This document shows, in pieces, positions 5,546 to 12,367 of a stretch of DNA of 18,808 nucleotides. This DNA is from JBHIFE01 sp046760985 (GTDB lineage Bacteria; Chloroflexota; Dehalococcoidia; Dehalococcoidales; RBG-16-60-22): assembly GCA_046760985.1 (NCBI GenBank), contig JBHIFE010000016.1:1-18808 (forward strand). The letters run 5' to 3'. The notes below the pieces were generated by a model. That model saw only the letters and a program-made list of their open reading frames with translations. It was not told the origin of the DNA and ran no database searches. The translations under genes and the position numbers were made by a program. Positions within the stretch are counted from its first letter, which is position 1; each line of letters opens with the position of its first letter.

Positions 5546-6910
5546 ATGAGGTTGACAAACAATTTATCCGAGAGCCAAGTCATTAAAATCTGGCAGCATC
5601 AGCTACTGGGCAGAACCGATCTAACCACTGAAGAAGGTGAGCCGATAAGGATAATCTATCCGGGAAGGATTAATGATGACCGAGGTGCTGATTTACTAGA
5701 CGCGGTAATTATCACCAGCCAAGGGTTAGCCCAAGGAGACATAGAAGTTCATGTTAAATCAAGTGACTGGCAAGCTCATCGCCATCACCAAGACCCAACC
5801 TATAACCGAGTAATATTGCACGTGGTAATGTGGCACCACACCGAGGTAGCTACCAATCTCCAGAACGGGGAAAGGGTGCCTACTCTAGCACTACACAAAT
5901 ACATCAAGAACCCAGCTAGCCAGACGAACAACTTGGTATATTCTCCAGTCACTTCAAATATACCTTGTCATCAGGCTATAGAACGCTTGGCACCAAGCAT
6001 TGCAGCCAAATTGCTGGACAGTGCCGGGAAGGAACGTTTCTTAGCTAAGGCTGTCAAATTTCAAGCCGAGCTGGCTCAAATGGAGGCAAGTCAGTCCTTA
6101 TATCAGGGGATAATGGGTGCCCTGGGTTACTCCAAGAATAAGCTTCCTTTTCTTGAGCTAGCCCGCCGGGTGCCACTTCAATTTCTAGAGTCCCTGACTC
6201 AGTGTAAGAACTCAGATGAAGAATATCTTGCCCGGCAGCAAGCTCTACTGCTAGGTACTGCCGGGCTGCTTCCGTCCCAGCGACCTAATTGGCGTCAGAA
6301 AAATAGAATAGATGGCAAATGGATAGAAAAATTGGAGATGCTATGGATTTCTTCTCAGCAGACGGAGGTAATATCCCAGAATAACTGGCATCTATTTAAG
6401 GTTAGACCGAATAACTTTCCGGTTCGGCGTATAGTGGCAATGACCCATCTTAACCTCCGCTACCGAGAAAAAGGAATATTCAAAGAGATAGTTACTAAGA
6501 TAAGAGAGGTATCGGTAAGCCAAGGGCACCACGAATTAGAAAGGATGTTGTTGATAACCACCAGCGGTTATTGGGCAAGTCATTTTGATTTTGGCTCCGG
6601 CAGTAGGCTAAGAGCCCCGACTCTCCTCGGTAGTAGGCGAGCCTCTGATATTGTGGTAAATGTGCTCCTGCCCTTCGCTTTTGCCTGGGGCAAATCCACC
6701 TCCCAGCTAAAACTTGCCCAGAAGGCGCTTGATCTTTACTGCAGCTACCCCAGACTGGCAGCAAATACAATAGAAAGGCATATGAGAAACCAGCTTGGAC
6801 TAAGTAGTAACTTGGTCAACTCGGCTCAGCGACAACAGGGACTAATTCACCTTTATAATAGGCTATGCTCTCAAGGCAAATGTCACCACTGTCCCTTATT
6901 TAGAGAGTAA
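5546..6910 (+). CDS. DUF2851 family protein
   Basis: This 454-residue protein matches the DUF2851 pattern known from Bacteroidetes and Chloroflexi, which has no established function. Visible family features are an N-terminal IWQHQLL and GEPIRIIYPG stretch, then RGADLLDA (46-53) and DIEVHVKSSDW (65-75), followed by NRVILHVVMWH. The spaced acidic residues and Glu67/His69/Lys71 loosely recall PD-(D/E)XK nuclease cores; that reading is inference only. The C-terminus has a cysteine cluster, CSQGKCHHC (C-x4-C-x2-C), that could hold a metal. The ATG at 5546 has AGGA about 10 bases upstream. It follows the XRE gene on the same strand, with operators O2 and O3 between. Its end is 9 bases from the convergent PEBP gene. 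Confidence 0.85.
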   Translation: MRLTNNLSESQVIKIWQHQLLGRTDLTTEEGEPIRIIYPGRINDDRGADLLDAVIITSQGLAQGDIEVHVKSSDWQAHRHHQDPTYNRVILHVVMWHHTEVATNLQNGERVPTLALHKYIKNPASQTNNLVYSPVTSNIPCHQAIERLAPSIAAKLLDSAGKERFLAKAVKFQAELAQMEASQSLYQGIMGALGYSKNKLPFLELARRVPLQFLESLTQCKNSDEEYLARQQALLLGTAGLLPSQRPNWRQKNRIDGKWIEKLEMLWISSQQTEVISQNNWHLFKVRPNNFPVRRIVAMTHLNLRYREKGIFKEIVTKIREVSVSQGHHELERMLLITTSGYWASHFDFGSGSRLRAPTLLGSRRASDIVVNVLLPFAFAWGKSTSQLKLAQKALDLYCSYPRLAANTIERHMRNQLGLSSNLVNSAQRQQGLIHLYNRLCSQGKCHHCPLFRE

Positions 6911-6919
6911 TTCATTTAT

Positions 6920-7513
6920 CTACCGCTGATAGGTACCAATGAGTTGACCTTGGGCAAGAATATGCCCCTCCATAGCCTCAAGAACTTGCTTCTTAGACGC
7001 ACCCGGCTTTAAATCCAAGACCTTGTCCAGCGCATAGAGATTAAAGCGGTATCGATGAGGAGAACCCGGTGGCGGACAGGGACCCCCGTAGCCGGTTTTG
7101 CCGAAGTCATTCTTACCCTGTAAAGCACCATTAGGGAGCTGCGACTGAGTCGGAACAGCTTCGGCTAGTTCACGGCTATCGGCGGGTAGGTTGAATAAGA
7201 CCCAGTGAGTGAACACTCCCCCAGGAGCATCTGGGTCATCCACTATCAGGGCAAGGGACCGGGTGCCAGCTGGAGATTCACTCCACGTAAGTGGTGGTGA
7301 AACGTCCTGTCCCTGGCAACTGTATTTGGTGGGTATACGCTCTCCTTCTTGAAATGCTGAACTAGATATAGATAATGCCATTTCCTCCTCCTTGGGTATT
7401 ATTGGTGCTTTCGGTTGGCAAGCAATGAAAAGGATACCCACAAGACCAAGCAATATCAATAGCCAGACAAATTGTCTTGGGGCATAAGCCAAGCTTAGAT
7501 ATTTGGTCTTCAT
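6920..7513 (-). CDS. YbhB/YbcL-like PEBP-family lipoprotein
   Basis: This is a phosphatidylethanolamine-binding-protein-fold (Raf kinase inhibitor-like) protein of 197 residues. Residues 1-35 form a basic start, a hydrophobic stretch (WLLILLGLVGILFIAC) and a lipobox-like FIAC, so it is probably exported and lipid-anchored. The mature domain carries SPPLTW, DDPDAPGG(V)FTHWVLFNLP and GYGGPCPPPGSPHRYRF, the conserved PEBP anion-binding elements. The ATG at 7513 is chosen because it overlaps the upstream HAD stop as ATGA and has GGTGGAG in front. A longer frame back to 7555 lies within the HAD gene and would place 14 residues before the signal. The ligand is unknown. Confidence 0.9.
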   Translation of the reverse strand: MKTKYLSLAYAPRQFVWLLILLGLVGILFIACQPKAPIIPKEEEMALSISSSAFQEGERIPTKYSCQGQDVSPPLTWSESPAGTRSLALIVDDPDAPGGVFTHWVLFNLPADSRELAEAVPTQSQLPNGALQGKNDFGKTGYGGPCPPPGSPHRYRFNLYALDKVLDLKPGASKKQVLEAMEGHILAQGQLIGTYQR

Positions 7514-8205
7514 AAAAGCTCCACCAGCTGGATAAGACTCTGGATTCGCGGGCAATCAGCAATCTCTTCAAAGTAGTCGCCACGATCCAGAAGCACTCCT
7601 TTCATACCAACTTTATTAGCCCCGACAACGTCAATCTGATACTGGTCACCAACATATATTGCCTCTGAAGCCTGAACCTCAGCTTGTCTCAGTGCCTCTT
7701 GGAATATTTCCGGCTGCGGCTTGTTAAAGCCCACATCCGGCGAGGTCACCACCACCTGAAGTAATGATGTCAGACCTAGCTTGTTTAGAAGAGGATTTAT
7801 ATCGCGATCTACATTTGAAATAAGACCCAGAATTAACCCTTTACTCTTAAGGTCGGTCAGGGCAGGCATAACATCATCAAAAAGCACCAGCTTCATGTCT
7901 AATTGCCGCATTTTGCCCAGTAAACCAAGGATGAGTTGTTCCGAAGCTTCTATCCCAGCTTCCTTGAGTAATATCCCCTGATAGCGGGCATACAGAGCCA
8001 TCTTATCTTTCTCCGACCGCTGACTTAACGGAGAACGGGCAATTTCTTGATAGATAAATTCGTCAGCAATGACCAGGGGGCGGCGAAAGACCTCCGGCTT
8101 TACCTCGATGCCAAAGTCCTTAAGCGCCTTCGCCTGGAGTTCTTCTCGGGGAGGCTGGTAACGAACTAAGGTATGGTAAAGATCGAAAAAGACTGCTTTA
8201 GTCAC
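7510..8205 (-). CDS. HAD-superfamily hydrolase
   Basis: This 231-residue HAD hydrolase has a helical cap after motif I. Motif I is FFDLYHTL: the nucleophile Asp is present, but the second Asp usual in phosphatases is Tyr, as in the DLYGTL of haloacid dehalogenases. Motif II is LISNVD, motif III the Lys in FNKPQPEIF, and motif IV YVGDQYQIDVVGA, which is phosphatase-like. The substrate is therefore open; a small-molecule phosphatase is more likely than a dehalogenase. Translation starts at GTG 8205 with AAAGGAAG upstream. It is the first gene of a two-gene operon with the PEBP gene and has its own clear promoter. Confidence 0.88.
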   Translation of the reverse strand: MTKAVFFDLYHTLVRYQPPREELQAKALKDFGIEVKPEVFRRPLVIADEFIYQEIARSPLSQRSEKDKMALYARYQGILLKEAGIEASEQLILGLLGKMRQLDMKLVLFDDVMPALTDLKSKGLILGLISNVDRDINPLLNKLGLTSLLQVVVTSPDVGFNKPQPEIFQEALRQAEVQASEAIYVGDQYQIDVVGANKVGMKGVLLDRGDYFEEIADCPRIQSLIQLVELL

Positions 8206-8240
8206 TGAAGTTACTTCCTTTCAACGATGAGAACAGTGCT

Positions 8241-8269
8241 ATTGTAACCAAAGTAATTTTATCTGTAAA
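8241..8269 (-). promoter_or_regulatory. Promoter of the HAD-PEBP operon
   Basis: On the minus strand the -35 box TTTACA (8269-8264) and -10 box TACAAT (8246-8241) are separated by 17 bases. The predicted start near 8234 gives a leader of about 29 nt carrying the ribosome-binding site. It shares a 136-base gap with the divergent gene at 8342, where TATACT (8308-8313) may be a -10 box without a good -35. Confidence 0.7.
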
Positions 8270-8341
8270 GTGATTAAGGTGAGTAAACAAATCAATCGGT
8301 AAAAGTGTATACTAGACAGTAGCAAATTAAGGAGCTTAAAG

Positions 8342-8854
8342 ATGACAACTATTTTATCCAAGGAGGACATCCAGAGGTTATTACAGCGAGAGCCACCTCT
8401 GATAGAAGGCTGGATTAACCCTGGAGAGCAGGTACAGCCTAACGGTGTTGACCTTACCCTGCGTGAGGTGGCTATGCTCCAGTCACCGGGTAAGATAGCC
8501 GTCGCCGACGACCAGAGGTTGGTGTCTGATTTAGCTCCATTGGTTTTTGATGGGCTGGGTTTTATTCACCTTATGCCCGGTGCTTATATTATTACCTATA
8601 ATGAGATTGTGCACCTGCCTAAGAATATTATGGCACTAGCCACGCCTAGGTCGAGTCTGCTCCGTTGTGGGGTCACCATAAACACTGCGGTATGGGATGC
8701 TGGCTATTCGGGTCGTTCCCAGTCTCTTATGGTGGTCTATAATCCTCAGGGATTTCGCTTGCAGAGAAATGCCAGAATCATACAACTTGTTTTCTTGCAG
8801 CTAACCCAAGACACAGAAGGCTACCGAGGAGCCTATCAAGGAGAAAATATATAG
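8342..8854 (+). CDS. dCTP deaminase/dUTPase-family protein, probably dUTPase
   Basis: This is a 170-residue jelly-roll trimer-type enzyme of pyrimidine deoxynucleotide metabolism. Conserved parts are NGVDLTL near residue 37, the phosphate-binding PRSSLLRCGV, TAVWDAGYSGRSQS with the Asp/Gly-Tyr substrate site, and the C-terminal GYRGAYQGE. In E. coli dCTP deaminase a catalytic Glu follows the DPGWSG motif (in LEFYN); here the equivalent stretch reads SLMVVYN, without a Glu. This favours dUTP hydrolysis over dCTP deamination, although the family name usually given is Dcd-like. AAGGAG lies 7 bases before the ATG. It is transcribed alone, divergent from the HAD-PEBP operon. Confidence 0.85.
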   Translation: MTTILSKEDIQRLLQREPPLIEGWINPGEQVQPNGVDLTLREVAMLQSPGKIAVADDQRLVSDLAPLVFDGLGFIHLMPGAYIITYNEIVHLPKNIMALATPRSSLLRCGVTINTAVWDAGYSGRSQSLMVVYNPQGFRLQRNARIIQLVFLQLTQDTEGYRGAYQGENI

Positions 8855-8880
8855 TCTTTATCTGTGGTGACTACCTCCTC

Positions 8881-9750
8881 TTAAACTCCCCTAAAGAATT
8901 GCTCAGCAACCCAATCGGGTATGTCTAACGTGCCGAGAAGGATTGGCTTCTGATGGCAATCACTACCGCCGGTCATGACGAGAGCGTGCTTCTTGGCGAA
9001 CTCTATGTAATGCGCAGTGGTCTTGGTATCACTTCTTGAATGCCAGCACTCAATACCATCAATATAGGCTAACATATATTTCTCAATAACCTTAGTCTGT
9101 TCGTCCAAATCGGATGTTATTTCTACTAGCGAGGTCCCATTGGGGTCGTTTGGGTGGGCTAATACCAGCATGCCACCAGCCTTCCTGACCAACTCAGAGG
9201 CTTCAGCCAGTGAAAGCGGGTACTTTGGCACATCACACTTAACTAGATATTTATCAAACGCTTCCTGCCTATCCCGGACAATCCCTCTTTCCACCAGGTA
9301 GCTGGCAATATGGGGGCGTCCGAATGCCCCATCAACATTATCTTGTATCTTCTTGAGGTCTTCTTCAGTAAGTCTTTGGATATTTTCTTTGTCAAACTCA
9401 ACATTCAGTTTCTCTAAAATTTGACGTGCTCTGGCTTCTCTATGTTCTTTCAGCAGCCGTAGCTTATCCCTTAGTGCTTGGTTGTTGACATCATACTGGT
9501 ATCCCAGAAAATCCGAAGAAACGGACTTGTTACTAGGATATCGGAGGGTTACGTTTAATTCCACTCCGGGGATATAGGTTATACCATACTCTCTAGCTAG
9601 AACGATTGCTTTCTCCTGACCGTCAGTAGAATCATGGTCAGTTATTGACAGTAAATCGATGTTTCTTTTCTTTGCTTCCCTGAAAATTTCTTCGGTAGAG
9701 AAAATACCATCGGAGCCGGTCCTACTATGAATATGCAAATCTATTTTCAT
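8881..9750 (-). CDS. PHP-domain phosphoesterase (YciV/TrpH-like)
   Basis: This metal-dependent phosphoesterase has 289 residues. PHP motifs occur in order: DLHIHS (4-9), LLSITDHDSTDG, GVELNVT, LAHPND, GIECWHS and GGSDCHQKP, which together supply the His/Asp/Glu metal ligands. YciV/TrpH relatives include a 5'-3' exonuclease on short RNA and nucleotide phosphatases; the substrate here cannot be read from sequence. A helical insert of about 100 residues (KLRLLKEHREARARQIL...) sits between the GVE and AHP motifs. The ATG at 9750 overlaps the kinase stop as ATGA, so it is probably translationally coupled. The longer frame to 9777 is inside the kinase gene. It is the last gene of the minus-strand run. 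Confidence 0.88.
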   Translation of the reverse strand: MKIDLHIHSRTGSDGIFSTEEIFREAKKRNIDLLSITDHDSTDGQEKAIVLAREYGITYIPGVELNVTLRYPSNKSVSSDFLGYQYDVNNQALRDKLRLLKEHREARARQILEKLNVEFDKENIQRLTEEDLKKIQDNVDGAFGRPHIASYLVERGIVRDRQEAFDKYLVKCDVPKYPLSLAEASELVRKAGGMLVLAHPNDPNGTSLVEITSDLDEQTKVIEKYMLAYIDGIECWHSRSDTKTTAHYIEFAKKHALVMTGGSDCHQKPILLGTLDIPDWVAEQFFRGV

Positions 9751-10349
9751 TTCTTTTTCACATGGATTATATACCAATCTTCAGGCGGGTCGTACCGAGT
9801 GCTAACTATCAAGTGGGTAATATTAAGATCCGGATATAAGCTCTTCAAGTCATCTAAGTCCACTTTTTCAAACTTCTTTTTATTATTGAGGTAGGCTTGC
9901 CTGGTCAGTGCGTTTGATACATAGTCCTCTTTGGTGCGACTTAATATCCGTCTAATGGCTACTTCCTGTGGGCACTGGGTTTGAAGGATAACAAATCTCA
10001 AATTATGCTTAGCGGCTATTGCCGCCGCACGCCTCCTCAATGACTGCGTGACGAAGGTGGCATCAAGTATCACTCCGTCGTTCTTCTTTAGACTCTCGTC
10101 TGCTTGTTTGAACATCTCTTCATAGACCATGATTCGCTTATCCATATTTGAAGCAACCTTCTCGTCAAAAATATCCTCATTTTTCAGCACTTCTAGTCTA
10201 ATCAGGTCGCTCCGCAGCAGAGGGTAGCCCTTAACTTTGGCTACTTCTTCACTTGTTTCCGTTTTCCAGGTACCAGGAAGACCACAGGCGATAAGCAGAA
10301 ACCCAGAACCCAGCTCAGTTTCTATAAATTGTCTAAACGGCTCTTTCAA
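9747..10349 (-). CDS. P-loop kinase of the COG0645 type, with an altered Walker A
   Basis: This 200-residue AAA/zeta-toxin-like kinase has its P-loop near the N-terminus as GLPGTWKT (23-30). The Gly that normally precedes the Lys is Trp28. The codon is TGG, one base from GGG. Later features are the RSDLIR segment, GVILDATF (Walker B-like) and the arginine-rich lid QSLRRRAAA and RRILSRTKED. The start is TTG 10349, with GGGAGG about 8 bases upstream. The same two domains are often found as a single chain with an aminoglycoside-phosphotransferase-like domain, which is here the separate gene 57 bases upstream. The substrate is unknown; the altered P-loop may change or abolish nucleotide binding. 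Confidence 0.8.
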   Translation of the reverse strand: MKEPFRQFIETELGSGFLLIACGLPGTWKTETSEEVAKVKGYPLLRSDLIRLEVLKNEDIFDEKVASNMDKRIMVYEEMFKQADESLKKNDGVILDATFVTQSLRRRAAAIAAKHNLRFVILQTQCPQEVAIRRILSRTKEDYVSNALTRQAYLNNKKKFEKVDLDDLKSLYPDLNITHLIVSTRYDPPEDWYIIHVKKK

Positions 10350-10406
10350 TTTACCACCTCCCTATCGTTTTGCTTGCTGGCGAATATATTTTACCCGCAT
10401 TCGGCA

Positions 10407-11423
10407 TTATATATACGATTCGGCAAGCTCAAAATAGCTCTTGGCGATGGCTAAAACCCTTGTCTTTTCCTCCGGCGGGATATGAGGGTCATCAAGCTTG
10501 AAACTCTCTACCTTTCCCCGCACATAAGCCCGGTAGCACTTGTAGAAATCAAGTAGCTCCATCAGCTCCTTATCCTGACTCCGATCTACATAGGCATTAA
10601 CGAAGCTGTGGGACAGGTCAGCCCGCCCATAGTGGTCTAAATCCATGGCAAGAAAGGCAACCTCCGAGGCGACGTCACAATACCTAAACCTGTCATTAAA
10701 TTCAATACAGTCATAAATGCAGATGCCATCATAGAAGCAAATATGGGCAGCGTGAAGGTCGCCATGGCAGTCCCTTATCCTGCCATCTACTCTCCGCTGG
10801 CGAAATAAAGAGGCGTTCTCCTTAATAAAGCGGCTGGTATAAGCCTTGATACGCTGGTATTTCTCCCGTGAAATGGTGTTGCCAATGTATTTCTCAGTCT
10901 GGGTAAAATTCTCGTCGGTATTTTTGGTGATAATATCAAGCTCCCCGAAAGCACTGATACTGGCATTGGTTTCTGCCTTCTGGTGAAATTCTGCCACCTT
11001 CTCCGCCACCCCGGCTATCATTTGCAGTGATACCTTATCCTTAGCCAGAAGGACATCCATCATCGCTTCCTGGGGAAGGCGACGCATTTTCACCGCATAC
11101 TCCATAGCCTTGCCCTGAGTGTCTATAAGAATACGACCCTTGTGCTTGGTTATTGGGACTACGCCCAAATAGACATCGGTGCAGAGCCGACGGTTAAGTT
11201 CCACCTCCCGCTGGCAGTAGAACTGGCGCTTGTCCAGAGTGGTGTAATCCAGATAGCCCAAGTTTACCGGTTTCTTCACTTTGTATACGTAATCATCAGT
11301 CAGGAAAACGAAGGACATCTGGGTTTGTACCAACTCAACCTTCTGCAGAGGCTCAGGATAGGCTTTCGGGTCAAGTAGCGCCTGAGCCACTTCTGGTAGC
11401 GATGGATTGTTTACCAACCTCAC
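10407..11423 (-). CDS. Aminoglycoside-phosphotransferase-like kinase (COG2187 type)
   Basis: This 338-residue protein-kinase-fold small-molecule phosphotransferase has the N-lobe Lys in DDYVYKVKKPV, a conserved YLDYTTLDKRQFYCQREVELNRRL stretch, a catalytic loop CHGDLHAAHI with the catalytic Asp, and a metal-binding region CIEFNDRFRYCDVASEVAFLAMDLD. In the usual HGDxxxxN loop the last position is Asn; here it is His. Translation begins at GTG 11423, whose GTGA overlaps the stop of the NTPase gene. Despite the family name, antibiotic modification is not implied. Homologues are commonly fused to the kinase encoded next. Confidence 0.85.
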   Translation of the reverse strand: MRLVNNPSLPEVAQALLDPKAYPEPLQKVELVQTQMSFVFLTDDYVYKVKKPVNLGYLDYTTLDKRQFYCQREVELNRRLCTDVYLGVVPITKHKGRILIDTQGKAMEYAVKMRRLPQEAMMDVLLAKDKVSLQMIAGVAEKVAEFHQKAETNASISAFGELDIITKNTDENFTQTEKYIGNTISREKYQRIKAYTSRFIKENASLFRQRRVDGRIRDCHGDLHAAHICFYDGICIYDCIEFNDRFRYCDVASEVAFLAMDLDHYGRADLSHSFVNAYVDRSQDKELMELLDFYKCYRAYVRGKVESFKLDDPHIPPEEKTRVLAIAKSYFELAESYI

Positions 11424-11980
11424 CCCTTATTGACCCCCTCTTCCAGCCAGTGTCGCAAGTCATTCAGCACTTGGTGGTAATTGGCTCTGGTTACCTCAAC
11501 CAATTTTACTTGAGGCTGGCGCTTAATAGCGTCTGCCCACGGATTGGAGTTAAACATTATTGTTCCCAGAACTCTCTTCCCGCTGGCAATTATCTGGAAG
11601 ACAGCCTCTCGGAAGCTAGCCGAAAATAGCTCCATTTTCCCGATCTCGTCAATGATGATTAAATCACGCTGCTTGGCTGCCCGATGGAGGGCAGAAACAC
11701 CTACCCGATCCAAGCTATCAACATCAACCCCATACTTGCTGACCCGGAATTGGCTATAAACATTAATGTGAGCCAGCATCGCTTCCTGACCGTCTAAGGT
11801 AACCAGTTTGAAACCGAGTCTTGTCCCCTGACTTCGTATTTCCTCAGTGTAGAAGCCACCAGCCTCACCTTTAAACTCAGCCACTGCCTGTTTGATAAGG
11901 CTGGTTTTTCCTGTCCCCGGTCTGCCAGTGAGCAGATAAACTTGTTTCATAGGCTGGACTAGGCTATTTATCAACCCCAC
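11420..11980 (-). CDS. THEP1-like nucleoside triphosphatase
   Basis: This is a 186-residue P-loop NTPase of the THEP1 family, which hydrolyses NTPs in vitro and has no settled cellular role. The Walker A is GRPGTGKTSL and the family-specific Walker B is LIIIDEIGKMELFS. GGFYTEEIR and GTRLGFKLVTLDG are also typical. The start is taken as GTG 11980, preceded by AAGG at 6 bases. An ATG at 11950 (MKQVYLLTG) fits the usual family N-terminus better but lacks a ribosome-binding site. It lies 25 bases after the small basic gene and overlaps the next kinase gene by 4 bases. Confidence 0.88.
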   Translation of the reverse strand: MGLINSLVQPMKQVYLLTGRPGTGKTSLIKQAVAEFKGEAGGFYTEEIRSQGTRLGFKLVTLDGQEAMLAHINVYSQFRVSKYGVDVDSLDRVGVSALHRAAKQRDLIIIDEIGKMELFSASFREAVFQIIASGKRVLGTIMFNSNPWADAIKRQPQVKLVEVTRANYHQVLNDLRHWLEEGVNKG

Positions 11981-12005
11981 CCCCTACCTTAACAAGGGCT
12001 TTTTG

Positions 12006-12101
12006 CTATTTCTCAGCCTGTAGCTGTGCCTTTCTTTTCTCCTTTAGTTTCTTCCGTTTACGCCGATGTTTAAGGTTGGCTACCCTTTTTCTCTTGTTCA
12101 T
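12006..12101 (-). CDS. 31-residue highly basic protein
   Basis: A short frame from ATG 12101 to TAG 12006 encodes 31 residues, 17 of them Lys, Arg or His, beginning MNKRKRVANLKHRRKRKKLK and ending AQLQAEK. It lies between DUF6485 (21 bases) and the NTPase gene (25 bases) on the same strand, filling the gap neatly. The composition suggests RNA or ribosome binding. The RKR-x4-KHRRKRKKLK pattern vaguely resembles the bS22/mS38 (AURKAIP1/COX24) type of tiny ribosomal protein, but I cannot confirm homology. The ribosome-binding site is weak. A TATATT just upstream might be a -10 box. Confidence 0.6.
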   Translation of the reverse strand: MNKRKRVANLKHRRKRKKLKEKRKAQLQAEK

Positions 12102-12122
12102 CGCCGGTAAATATAACCTAAG

Positions 12123-12335
12123 CTAACTTTTCCCACCACTTCTGGCTTTAAAGACATCAACAAACCGGGCAAAGGAGCGGTCGTATGTCTTCTCTACCTC
12201 AGGGGGAAATACGCAGCCGGGAAGCTCGTCATAATTCAGGTGATAGGTAATGCATTCACAGCACTTGCCCTTTCTGGAGCATGGCTCATAAGTACAGGAG
12301 CAGTTGGCTTTATTGACTTCAACCTGACATTCCAT
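12123..12335 (-). CDS. Cys-rich DUF6485-like protein
   Basis: This 70-residue protein has a compact cysteine cluster, NCSCTYEPCSRKGKCCEC (residues 11-28), followed by ITYHLNYDELPGCVFPP. Seven Cys and a His in about 30 residues suggest a zinc or iron-sulfur site. It matches my recollection of the DUF6485 family, which has no known function. The start at ATG 12335 is chosen because AGAGGAGA lies about 10 bases upstream. The longer frame to 12464 runs into the end of the MetE-like gene. It lies 32 bases downstream of that gene, so it is probably cotranscribed. Confidence 0.8.
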   Translation of the reverse strand: MECQVEVNKANCSCTYEPCSRKGKCCECITYHLNYDELPGCVFPPEVEKTYDRSFARFVDVFKARSGGKS

Positions 12336-12367
12336 CAGCAACTTCTCCTCTGACAATAACAACTCAA

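Noticed and set aside
8308..8313. TATACT as a -10 box for the dUTPase-like gene
   Set aside because: It is well placed relative to the AAGGAG and ATG, but no acceptable -35 box lies 16-18 bases upstream, so I did not list it as a separate promoter.
10407..11423. Reading the aminoglycoside-phosphotransferase-like gene as an antibiotic resistance gene
   Set aside because: It belongs to the broad COG2187-type group with housekeeping context, and nothing in the sequence points to aminoglycoside binding or to mobile elements.
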